NCBI GenBank assembly: GCA_938008595.1
Contig: CALLKD010000054.1
Coordinates: forward strand, 1-20,545
DNA length: 20,545 bases
Direction: 5' to 3'
Source: an uncultured bacterium
Lineage (GTDB): Bacteria; Patescibacteriota; Minisyncoccia; Phycocordibacterales; Phycocordibacteraceae
The translations under genes and the position numbers were made by a program. Shown here piece by piece: positions 1-5,717 of this stretch (its first letter is position 1; every line of letters begins with the position of its first letter). The notes under the pieces are model-generated. The model ran no database searches. It had not been told where the DNA came from and saw only the letters and a list, made by a program, of their open reading frames with translations.

Positions 1-318
1 GCTACAAACCCAACACTTCCAAATCAAAATAATACAACCACAAATAATAACAGCATCAATGCCGGAGACAGTGTATTATTCAAGTTTGTTATTGAAACCA
101 CACCAAACAAAACAAGAGCAACAAGCAGAACTGCACAATTAAAAAGCTTTGGAAATGCAGCAAATTTTGATAGTGTTACAGATGCAGCGGGAGCAATAAC
201 ATTTCATATTTATATCGAGAAAAAAGCCACAATAGCTGATACTGCTGCTATTAGCGATTCACTCACCAGATTCTTTATACCAAAAGGAAGCAATAAAAAA
301 TTGATCATCAAACAATAA
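1..318 (+). CDS. C-terminal fragment of an unrecognised Asn/Thr-rich protein
   Basis: An open frame runs in from the left edge without a stop and ends in TAA at 316-318, giving 105 residues. The first 20 or so residues are a low-complexity Asn/Thr linker; the rest alternates hydrophobic and polar residues (for example GDSVLFKFVIET and ITFHIYIEKK), as in beta-rich extracellular domains, and the end is basic (KKLIIKQ). I do not recognise a family. Codons are strongly A/T-ending (aat, aca, aaa, ata), clearly unlike the genes from 1581 onward. Either a surface protein tail acquired from elsewhere or a piece of a different genome joined to this contig would explain this. No function is proposed. 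Confidence 0.55.
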   Translation, partial: ATNPTLPNQNNTTTNNNSINAGDSVLFKFVIETTPNKTRATSRTAQLKSFGNAANFDSVTDAAGAITFHIYIEKKATIADTAAISDSLTRFFIPKGSNKKLIIKQ

Positions 319-333
319 CATTTAAGCCTTGCC

Positions 334-417
334 ATGAAACCAATTACATTTTTTTTTCTTGTATTTTATACACTCGGGTGGCGCAATAATCTAAGGAAAA
401 ATGAGGGGGGATTTTGA
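334..417 (+). other. Short ORF with signal-peptide-like start, coding character lost after about 15 codons
   Basis: An ATG 16 nt after the previous stop opens a 27-codon frame. Its first 15 residues (MKPITFFFLVFYTLG) look like the start of a secreted protein: a Lys, then a hydrophobic run. The remainder (WRNNLRKNEGGF) does not continue that pattern and stops at 415-417. This is what a gene start cut by a deletion or assembly join near 375-380 would look like, but a chance ORF is also possible. Confidence 0.25.
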
Positions 418-721
418 ACAGGGGTGCCGAGAAACGACAACTAGAGCTCAACATTACGAAAGTTACAGAAGAATGTTTCAGGCTTTTACCCTGTCTCCAG
501 ATCCTCGAATAGAAGTACGGTTGAGGAGTGTGAAAAGCGAATTTGCGAATTAACTGAAACAGAATTAGTTCTTAAAATCTCCTTAATGTCTTGTCGGAAT
601 ACGGACTGAGTATTGGGATTGGTATCGAACTTGTTTTAATCTCTTTAAAGTATTTGGTAAACGGTGGTACCTATACAAAACTTGCTCTATAAAGCACGTA
701 CTTAAGCAAGGAATCGAATAT
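418..721. other. Stretch without a supported gene
   Basis: No frame here has convincing protein character. The only ORF of note, 583-777 on the minus strand, runs through the tmRNA terminator and reads as random (rich in Arg, Tyr, Ser, with no pattern). I see no tRNA cloverleaf, repeat array or clear promoter pair. It is the tail beyond the tmRNA terminator. Confidence 0.5.
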
Positions 722-751
722 AACAAAAATAGTGGGTTTGAAACCACTATT
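722..751 (-). terminator. Rho-independent terminator of tmRNA
   Basis: Read on the minus strand, arms 751-744 and 735-728 form a perfect 8-bp stem (AATAGTGG / CCACTATT) with an 8-nt loop, followed at once by a T-rich run. It lies about 50 nt beyond the mature 3' end of the tmRNA, in the right orientation to end its precursor. Confidence 0.7.
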
Positions 752-802
752 CTGCCGCTTCCTTTAAGGGTATTCACCAGCCTAGAGGCTCAAACTAGTT
801 AT

Positions 803-1221
803 TGGTGGAGGTGCGGAGAGTCGAACTCCGGTCCGAGAATGCTTTACTTGGCGAGTCTACGACGTGTAGGTTGAGTTGTTTGTTCAACAGAAATATAGGA
901 ACACAACCGAAAACATTTCTGCCTACATCCCTTATTTAACATTCTGGTCGGGCACTCAGAAGGCGATCCCATAGATTATTCCGCCTGTACACTCCACTAC
1001 GAGAACTGGAATATACAAACGTCACCTAGGCGAGAGCGAGCCGAAGCTCAAGCTTACGCAGCGTAGGCGAACGCAAAGTCCTTCATACCGAAGTATGGGG
1101 AAGTTACGCGTGCAACAGTTTTGTTGGCACGTTTGGGTTGCTCACGTTTTAACGTGGTCAATGAGCGTCCACGACGTCGCACGTTCAAGTAAAGAGCAAA
1201 CCGTCAAAGCCGGTCACCCCC
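803..1221 (-). ncRNA. ssrA: Transfer-messenger RNA (tmRNA, SsrA)
   Basis: tmRNA rescues ribosomes stalled on broken mRNAs: charged with alanine and carried by SmpB, it enters the A site and then serves as template for a degradation tag. On the minus strand the 5' end reads GGGGGTGACCGGCTTTGACGG and the 3' end carries a tRNA-like T arm (GGAGTTCGACTCTCC) and an encoded CCA (805-803). The 5' GGGGGTG pairs with 3' CACCTCC as a 7-bp acceptor stem with one G-U. The 419-nt length is at the long end of normal for a one-piece tmRNA. The tag frame is inside (1054-1128). smpB lies upstream on the same strand, so both partners of trans-translation are neighbours. A terminator lies 50 nt downstream and a 14-bp hairpin abuts the 5' end. 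Confidence 0.95.
1054..1128 (-). other. tmRNA proteolysis-tag reading frame
   Basis: Within the tmRNA a frame of 24 codons ends in TAA (1056-1054). Taking GCC (1128-1126) as resume codon, the tag begins ANKTVARVTS and ends KDFAFAYAA. The hydrophobic end in AYAA fits the rule that tags end in small/hydrophobic residues read by ClpXP, FtsH or similar proteases. It is more than twice as long as the about 10-residue tags of E. coli or B. subtilis. The stop and the frame are clear; the exact resume codon is inferred. Confidence 0.75.
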
Positions 1222-1258
1222 AGACCCAACACCATTCAGGAGATTGGTGTTGGGTCTG
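1221..1258. repeat. 14-bp perfect hairpin abutting the tmRNA 5' end
   Basis: Arms 1221-1234 (CAGACCCAACACCA) and 1245-1258 are perfect reverse complements around a 10-nt loop. On the minus strand the 3' arm runs directly into the first G of the mature tmRNA. No T run follows in either direction, so it does not look like an ordinary terminator. It may be a processing or protective structure in the tmRNA precursor. Confidence 0.7.
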
Positions 1259-1288
1259 CGAGTTTCCCGCAGAAGAAGTGCTGAAGTG

Positions 1289-1314
1289 TAGGGGCAAGCA
1301 CGGCCTTGCCCCTA
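1289..1314. repeat. 10-bp GC-rich hairpin
   Basis: Arms 1289-1298 (TAGGGGCAAG) and 1305-1314 (CTTGCCCCTA) pair perfectly around a 6-nt loop. It lies 6 nt beyond the stop of the small minus-strand ORF 1320-1511, where a terminator would be expected, but lacks a T tract. A TACACT at 1290-1285 on the minus strand could be the -10 of the tmRNA precursor. Confidence 0.5.
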
Positions 1315-1319
1315 AGAAA

Positions 1320-1511
1320 TTATCGTCGGCCACAGCCGTCGATGAGCGACGTCAGGTCCTTTCCAGGTGGCGCATACGGCACCTCGGTCTGTCTCGGATC
1401 CCAGTCGTGATCGTCGCGATGAGCGACCGCATGAAACGAAGAGCCGGCGCCGGCAACCTGTCTGCCAATGAGACGTTTGCCCCGCCCCTTGTCCACTGAG
1501 TTTATTGACAC
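1320..1511 (-). CDS. Possible small protein of 63 residues (or structured RNA) between ssrA and smpB
   Basis: From a GTG at 1511 this frame gives a hydrophilic, charged 63-residue product (contains GRGKRLIGRQ, HRDDHDWDPRQTE and PYAPPGKDLTSLID, ends GCGRR). The GTG start is chosen because AAGGGG lies 8 nt upstream and a promoter-like pair (TTTACA, 17 nt, GATAGT at 1562-1534) would start transcription about 15 nt before it; a longer form from GTG 1544 is possible. I recognise no family. The region is visibly GC-richer than its surroundings and contains a 12-bp palindrome (GCCGGCGCCGGC, 1443-1454) and two short hairpins sharing CGATGAGCGAC (from about 1340 and 1419), so a non-coding structured RNA is a serious alternative. 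Confidence 0.35.
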   Translation of the reverse strand: MSINSVDKGRGKRLIGRQVAGAGSSFHAVAHRDDHDWDPRQTEVPYAPPGKDLTSLIDGCGRR

Positions 1512-1533
1512 GATATTTTCCCCTTCTGGTTGA

Positions 1534-1562
1534 ACTATCAACACTCCTTACGCAACTGTAAA
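1534..1562 (-). promoter_or_regulatory. Candidate promoter for the 1320-1511 transcript
   Basis: On the minus strand TTTACA (1562-1557) and GATAGT (1539-1534) are separated by 17 nt. Transcription would begin near 1527, upstream of an AAGGGG and the GTG at 1511. It could also feed the tmRNA precursor further downstream. Confidence 0.35.
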
Positions 1563-1580
1563 CAACAAACCCAGGGAGCA

Positions 1581-2030
1581 TTATACCCCCTTTCCCCTCA
1601 GCACGCGTCCTATTTCACGCTCAGCATCTTTTTTCTTAATGCTTTCACGCTTGTCCGCTTTATTTTTTCCACGGACAACAGCAACGCGTACCTTCAGATA
1701 CCTGCCCGCATTATACAGCTCTAATGGCACTACTGTCAACCCCTTTTTCTCCTCCTGAGTAAGCAATTCCGCTATTTCTGACTTCTTTAGAAGCAGTTTG
1801 CGTGCACGCTCTGGCACGTATCCTGCAGGAGTATTTGCCACTTGATATGGGGGGATACTCATACCAATGAGAAAGGCTTCACCCCCTCTAACCACCACTC
1901 GAGCGCCATCTAATTTTCCTTGTTTGTTACGCACTGACTTAGCCTCAGCACCTGAAAGCTGAATACCCGCAGTATATGTTTCAATAACGGTAAATCTAAG
2001 CCCTGCTTTTTTGTATTCTATGAGTGCCAT
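1581..2030 (-). CDS. smpB: SsrA-binding protein SmpB
   Basis: SmpB binds the tRNA-like domain of tmRNA, mimics an anticodon arm in the decoding centre and is essential for trans-translation. The 149-residue product covers the SmpB barrel: TYTAGIQLSGAEAKSVR (18-34, family form ETxEAGIxLxGxEVKSxR), GEAFLIGMSIPPY (50-62), RARKLLLKKSEI (about 75-86), GLTVVPLELY (96-105), and the basic tail KADKRESIKKKDAEREI that folds in the mRNA channel. Length is typical. The ATG at 2030 has AGGGA 6 nt upstream and a TACAAT at 2060-2055, giving a leader of about 18 nt, unlike the leaderless neighbours. It lies upstream of ssrA on the same strand and is divergent to ftsH. Confidence 0.95.
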   Translation of the reverse strand: MALIEYKKAGLRFTVIETYTAGIQLSGAEAKSVRNKQGKLDGARVVVRGGEAFLIGMSIPPYQVANTPAGYVPERARKLLLKKSEIAELLTQEEKKGLTVVPLELYNAGRYLKVRVAVVRGKNKADKRESIKKKDAEREIGRVLRGKGV

Positions 2031-2054
2031 ATAAATTCCCTGAAGGTTCTATTC

Positions 2055-2064
2055 ATTGTATACT
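2055..2064. promoter_or_regulatory. Shared divergent -10 element of smpB and ftsH
   Basis: The 10-mer ATTGTATACT contains TATACT on the plus strand (2059-2064, 9 nt before the ftsH ATG) and TACAAT on the minus strand (2060-2055, about 18 nt of leader for smpB). The two hexamers share the central TA. No clear TTGACA-like -35 is seen for either. Assignment is by motif and spacing only. Confidence 0.55.
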
Positions 2065-2073
2065 GGCCCGAGT

Positions 2074-4041
2074 ATGGCTCAAACAACTCAAAAACCACCA
2101 GAAAAGGAAGTCTCTAAGGAGAAGAAGCATAAGCATGCAGGAAAGAACACGCCTGATAAGAACGGAAACAAGCCTCGTATTCCAGGAGGTTCAAGCTTCA
2201 CCGGGAATCTAATAACGACAATACTCATCTTCCTCCTACTAATGGGAGCGTATTCACTCGTATCTTCACATGCATCTCAGACTGAACGCATTTCTCTCAC
2301 ACAGGTAGCAAGTGATGTGCGTGCAGGTAGCATTCAATCTATTACGGTCCGAGGAAACGATCTTGAACTTCTATACCCTGAAGGCGTAAAGAAGAGTTCA
2401 ATGAAGGATCCTACACAGGGCCTCACCGAAACCCTCGCAGCATATGGTGCAACGCCTGATCAGCTTGCAAAGGTTGCCATAACAATCTCAACTGAAACAG
2501 GATTCCGATATTACTTCAGTACGTTCGCACCAATACTGTTACCAATTCTTCTCCTTGGCATACTCTTCCTTTTCCTCATGCGCCAAGTAAAGGGTGCAGG
2601 CATGCAGGCATTTACGTTTGGACAATCAAAGGCACGACTCACTGATCCAGATGATTCAGCACAACGAGTTACCTTTGCTGATGTTGCAGGCGCAAAGGAA
2701 GCAAAGGAAGAGCTCATGGAAATCGTAGACTTCCTCAAGAACCCAAAGAAGTTTCTTGATATCGGTGCACGTATTCCAAAGGGAATCATGCTCATGGGAG
2801 CACCGGGAACAGGGAAGACCCTGCTTGCACGTGCAGTAGCGGGAGAAGCGGGCGTACCATTCTTCTCAATCTCAGGTTCTGAGTTTGTTGAAATGTTTGT
2901 AGGTGTGGGTGCCTCTCGCGTACGTGATTTGTTCCAGCTTGCAAAGAAGTCTTCACCTGCAATTATCTTCGTGGATGAAATTGATGCCGTGGGTCGTGTG
3001 CGTGGTACTGGCGTTGGAGGAGGGAATGATGAGCGTGAGCAGACACTGAACCAAATCCTTGTTGAGATGGATGGCTTTGAACCTACTGAAAAAGTAATCG
3101 TCATGGCCGCTACTAACCGTCCTGACGTTCTTGACCCTGCGCTCCTACGTCCTGGACGTTTTGACCGTAGAGTTACTATTGATCTTCCTGATAGAAAGGA
3201 TCGTCTTGAGATTCTTACCGTACACTCCCGCAAGAAGCCATTTGGTCCTGATGTGGCGCTTGAGGTAATTGCAGAGCGCACCCCTGGATTCTCTGGTGCA
3301 GAGCTGTACTCACTTATGAATGAAGGAGCTATTCTGGCTGCACGTGAGAACCGTAAGGAGATTACGCAGTACGACCTTATTCGCTCTATTGAAAAGGTTA
3401 TTTTGGGTCCTGAGCGCAAGAGTCACCTCATGAGCAAGAAGCAGAAGCGTCTAACGGCATACCACGAAGTTGGGCACGCACTCGTTTCCTCTGTGCTGCC
3501 AAATGCTGATCCCGTACACAAAATATCAATCATTAGTCGTGGACGTGCTGCAGGCTACACACTCAAGCTTCCGTTTGAGGATAGTAAGATTCAGTCAAAG
3601 AATGAATTCCTTGATGATATTGCTGGCACGCTCGGTGGCTATGTTGCTGAGGAGCTTGTGTTTGGTGACGTCACCACGGGTCCTTCAAATGACCTTGCGG
3701 TAATTACTGCACTCGCACGTGACATGGTCTCACGCTACGGTATGGGTGATTCTATTGGACCAGTTGCCTTTGCGACAGATCAAAACTATCGCAATGAAAC
3801 ATACTCACAGGACACCGCTGCCCGCATAGACGGGGAAGTATCCCGTATCATCTCTGAAGCTAAGGCAAAGGCACGTACCGTACTGGAAGACCACCGTGAG
3901 GCACTCACTATGATTTCAGAACGACTCTATGAAGTAGAAACACTTGAGCGTGAAGAGTTTGAAAAGCTGCTTGTTCTAAATGGCATTCCGCCGAAGAAGA
4001 AAGAAGATGAAGACCTTCCCTCAGTGCCTGATGTGGCATAA
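2074..4041 (+). CDS. ftsH: ATP-dependent zinc metalloprotease FtsH
   Basis: Hexameric membrane AAA+ protease that unfolds and degrades membrane and cytosolic proteins, including SsrA-tagged ones in other bacteria. With the ATG at 2074 the product is 655 residues: a basic cytoplasmic N-terminus of about 45, membrane segment about 47-64, an extracytoplasmic domain, a second membrane segment about 153-171, then AAA+ with Walker A GAPGTGKT (242-249), Walker B IIFVDEID (297-304) and second region of homology with [20 protein letters not shown] (346-365). The protease has HEVGH (464-468) and the third zinc ligand D540 in GPSNDL. All catalytic residues are present. An in-frame TTG at 2056 was rejected because it lies upstream of the likely transcription start. 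A terminator follows at 4054-4084. Confidence 0.97.
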   Translation: MAQTTQKPPEKEVSKEKKHKHAGKNTPDKNGNKPRIPGGSSFTGNLITTILIFLLLMGAYSLVSSHASQTERISLTQVASDVRAGSIQSITVRGNDLELLYPEGVKKSSMKDPTQGLTETLAAYGATPDQLAKVAITISTETGFRYYFSTFAPILLPILLLGILFLFLMRQVKGAGMQAFTFGQSKARLTDPDDSAQRVTFADVAGAKEAKEELMEIVDFLKNPKKFLDIGARIPKGIMLMGAPGTGKTLLARAVAGEAGVPFFSISGSEFVEMFVGVGASRVRDLFQLAKKSSPAIIFVDEIDAVGRVRGTGVGGGNDEREQTLNQILVEMDGFEPTEKVIVMAATNRPDVLDPALLRPGRFDRRVTIDLPDRKDRLEILTVHSRKKPFGPDVALEVIAERTPGFSGAELYSLMNEGAILAARENRKEITQYDLIRSIEKVILGPERKSHLMSKKQKRLTAYHEVGHALVSSVLPNADPVHKISIISRGRAAGYTLKLPFEDSKIQSKNEFLDDIAGTLGGYVAEELVFGDVTTGPSNDLAVITALARDMVSRYGMGDSIGPVAFATDQNYRNETYSQDTAARIDGEVSRIISEAKAKARTVLEDHREALTMISERLYEVETLEREEFEKLLVLNGIPPKKKEDEDLPSVPDVA

Positions 4042-4053
4042 GGAGAAATGAAA

Positions 4054-4084
4054 GAGAGGCGTGCCAACACGCTTCTTTTTTTAT
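4054..4084 (+). terminator. Rho-independent terminator of ftsH
   Basis: A stem of about 10 bp with some G-U pairs (core GGCGTG / CACGCT, loop CCAA) runs into seven T. It lies just after the ftsH stop and before the tRNA. Confidence 0.8.
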
Positions 4085-4110
4085 TTCTCGACTGACGGTA
4101 TAGTGCATGG

Positions 4111-4184
4111 GCGCCCTTAGCTCAGTTGGTTAGAGCACAGAGCTTATACCTCTGCGGTCCTTGGTTCGAGTCCAAGAGGGCGCA
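4111..4184 (+). tRNA. tRNA-Ile with anticodon UAU
   Basis: A complete cloverleaf: acceptor GCGCCCT / AGGGCGC, D arm GCTC/GAGC with GTTGGTTA loop, anticodon stem CAGAG/CTCTG with loop CTTATAC, T arm CTTGG TTCGAGT CCAAG, discriminator A at 4184. The anticodon is TAT at 4145-4147, which reads AUA as isoleucine. CC follows but the next base is T, so the terminal CCA is not encoded and must be added. A TATAGT at 4099-4104 just upstream fits as its -10. Most bacteria read AUA with a CAU-anticodon tRNA modified to lysidine, so this is an uncommon isoacceptor. Confidence 0.93.
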
Positions 4185-4188
4185 CCTA

Positions 4189-4202
4189 TTGTGAGCTCAC
4201 AA
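4189..4202. promoter_or_regulatory. 14-bp perfect palindrome, possible operator
   Basis: TTGTGAGCTCACAA is fully self-complementary with no loop, between the tRNA and the gene at 4281. With no room for a hairpin loop it resembles a dimeric-regulator site rather than a terminator. A TTGACT (4213-4218) follows shortly downstream. Confidence 0.4.
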
Positions 4203-4248
4203 CCCACGTGAATTGACTTTCAGTTGCCTTAAATCCATTCTTATATAC

Positions 4249-4258
4249 AGAACGTTCT
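4249..4258. promoter_or_regulatory. 10-bp palindrome upstream of the 4281 gene
   Basis: AGAACGTTCT is a perfect palindrome lying just after an AT-rich TTATATA (4241-4247) and about 22 nt before the ATG at 4281. Position between a possible -10 and the start codon fits a repressor site. The binding protein is unknown; the 4281 product is one candidate. Confidence 0.35.
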
Positions 4259-4280
4259 TGCTACAAGGAAGGAAAGGGAG

Positions 4281-4808
4281 ATGGGAAATAACACACGTGA
4301 AGTCTTCGGTCCTCTTTCGCTCCCGAAGACATACCAGGTCCCGGGTACGGGAACGATGGAACGAGAAATGGCCATTCGTCTGTATCTACATATTGCGCTC
4401 GAGTCTGGCTACTGGACTGGTGTGCAGTTGTGGGATCTTGAGGAGTGCCGCAGACTCACCGGTGAACATCATGCACAGGAGGGAGAGGATGTAGCTAGAA
4501 AACTCCGCACTTTGCAGAAGCGAAATGTGATGGGCGTCATCTTTGGTCGTGTGGTGCACGCAGTTACCAAAGGCAAGTGGTACGTGTCACCACCAGCGCC
4601 GTATCTGGAAGGTGACTATAGTGTGCTGCTCCGGTGGTGTGGTTGCTGGGCTACCTTTACGGAAGAAAAGCTGCACACTGCACTACGCGCCCTTGAGTCT
4701 GAAGGGTATCTTGTACGAGACGTGGGGGAGTATGCTCGAGGAGCAGTACTCTGGCCCACCCAAAAGTTCGTGCAGGAAACAGAGAAAGCACAAAAGTTGT
4801 TGCGCTAG
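4281..4808 (+). CDS. Unrecognised 175-residue cytosolic protein
   Basis: I do not recognise this protein. It has no signal peptide or membrane segment. The N-terminal part (about 24-95) is predicted helical (EREMAIRLYLHIALESGYW, then DVARKLRTLQKRNVMGVIFGR). The C-terminal part has TEEKLHTALRALESEGYLVRD (about 128-148), which reads like the helix-turn plus wing of a winged-helix domain, so DNA binding is possible but weak. A CGC pair (about 119-121) is not a metal motif. The start is supported by a purine-rich AAGGAAGGAAAGGGAG directly before the ATG, the strongest SD-like run in the window. The gene stands alone between tRNA-Ile and a bidirectional terminator, with two palindromes upstream that would suit autoregulation. 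Confidence 0.7.
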   Translation: MGNNTREVFGPLSLPKTYQVPGTGTMEREMAIRLYLHIALESGYWTGVQLWDLEECRRLTGEHHAQEGEDVARKLRTLQKRNVMGVIFGRVVHAVTKGKWYVSPPAPYLEGDYSVLLRWCGCWATFTEEKLHTALRALESEGYLVRDVGEYARGAVLWPTQKFVQETEKAQKLLR

Positions 4809-4815
4809 CGTTTGA

Positions 4816-4841
4816 TTGGCCGCCCCTAAAAAGGCGGCCAA
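4816..4841. terminator. Bidirectional terminator between convergent genes
   Basis: Arms TTGGCCGCC (4816-4824) and GGCGGCCAA (4833-4841) pair perfectly over 9 bp around CCTAAAAA. It lies 7 nt after the stop of the plus-strand gene and 8 nt beyond the stop of the minus-strand gene, so it can serve both, though T tracts are weak on both sides. Confidence 0.7.
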
Positions 4842-4849
4842 CTCATTTC

Positions 4850-5674
4850 TTAGCGTGGAAACTCTGTAAGGAGTAGGTCAGAGTTGTAGAACTCAGCAGC
4901 AAGCCCTCCAAAACTTCTTGGCCCGTCTGAGAGTGTAATCTCTGCACCTCCAATTTGTGGATCTGTTTTTGGTACGGAGTATTTAAATCCAATGTTATAG
5001 AGTGTAGAAATAATCCCTGCGTCGTTACTAATAGGGAATCCTGCATTTGCCCACTGTGTTTCTATTTGGCGGATATAGAGTCCTGCATATAGATAGCTGT
5101 AGTAGTGATCGTGCTGATCAGTCATGCGAAGAAACCGTTCACTTGAAACGTCAGTAGTTTTAAAATCAAGAATGTGCTCGTAGGAAGGTCCTAGATAGTA
5201 GGGAGAGGTTGGGTCCTTAAGATGGTTCTCTACCTCAATTGCAGTTGCTTCCTTCATACCCATCACACCCCATGAGAATTGTGTCTGTGGTCCGAGAATC
5301 TTTAGAGGATAGAAAAACTTCTTATAATCCTCTCTGTCAGTAAAGAAAAGACGAAGCTGCTCTGCAACAAGATTGGCAACAATAATACGTGCCGGTACAC
5401 CACTATCCTGTGCGGCACGGGTAATTACGTCAGTGTCCCGCCGCACTGCGTCTTCCATGATTGTCCATTCCTCTGAATTTCTCCAATGTCCTGTATAGGT
5501 AGCGGTGCTTGCTGTGGTAACTCCAAGAAAGGCTTCACGTTGCGTGTCGATTATTCCTTTTTGGTTTGTAAAACCAAGGCGTACGGCAAAGTATCCTGCT
5601 ACTAAAAAGAAACCAATGGCAGCAAAGATATATACGAGAATGTGAAATGCTTTAAAAAATACCTGCTTAGACAT
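4850..5674 (-). CDS. Membrane-anchored lysozyme/transglycosylase-like protein
   Basis: From the ATG at 5674 the product is 274 residues: a short basic start (MSKQVFFK), one membrane segment (about 7-29) and a large extracytoplasmic domain. Parts recall SLT-type lytic transglycosylases: NLVAEQLR (about 101-108) with E105 in the place of the catalytic Glu, SWGVMGMKEATA (134-145) resembling the S-x-G-x-M-Q...A-T-A block, and ISTLYNIGF (222-230) resembling the A-x-Y-N-x-G block. A murein-cleaving or cell-wall role is inferred, not proven. A longer frame to 5764 exists but overlaps recG by 47 nt; the shorter start has TACACT ending 9 nt upstream. It follows recG by 43 nt on the same strand and ends before the shared terminator. 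Confidence 0.6.
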   Translation of the reverse strand: MSKQVFFKAFHILVYIFAAIGFFLVAGYFAVRLGFTNQKGIIDTQREAFLGVTTASTATYTGHWRNSEEWTIMEDAVRRDTDVITRAAQDSGVPARIIVANLVAEQLRLFFTDREDYKKFFYPLKILGPQTQFSWGVMGMKEATAIEVENHLKDPTSPYYLGPSYEHILDFKTTDVSSERFLRMTDQHDHYYSYLYAGLYIRQIETQWANAGFPISNDAGIISTLYNIGFKYSVPKTDPQIGGAEITLSDGPRSFGGLAAEFYNSDLLLTEFPR

Positions 5675-5683
5675 GTTCTTTCG

Positions 5684-5689
5684 AGTGTA
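5684..5689 (-). promoter_or_regulatory. TACACT -10-like box before the 5674 start
   Basis: On the minus strand TACACT ends 9 nt before the ATG at 5674, in the short gap after the recG stop. This would give a leaderless or nearly leaderless mRNA for the transglycosylase-like gene independent of recG. Confidence 0.4.
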
Positions 5690-5717
5690 CCCGCAATTTC
5701 TTTTCTCGCAAAGCCAA

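Noticed and set aside
583..777. 64-codon minus-strand frame left of tmRNA
   Set aside because: It crosses the tmRNA terminator and has no coding character or start signal.
1095..1499. 134-codon plus-strand frame across the tmRNA and the GC-rich island
   Set aside because: It runs antisense through the tag and 5' half of the tmRNA and has random composition (many Trp, His, Arg).
1260..1500. RNase P RNA or SRP RNA in the GC-rich island
   Set aside because: I looked on both strands for the RNase P core (GAGGAAAGTCC and ACAGAA types) and for the SRP helix 8 (GGTCAGGTCC, GGAA, AGCAG). Only a partial GTCAGGTCC was present, without the tetraloop and partner strand.
2511..3419. 302-codon open frame on the minus strand
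   Set aside because: It lies wholly inside ftsH on the opposite strand, is rich in Ser/Arg/Pro as expected for a mirror of a coding frame, and has no family motifs.
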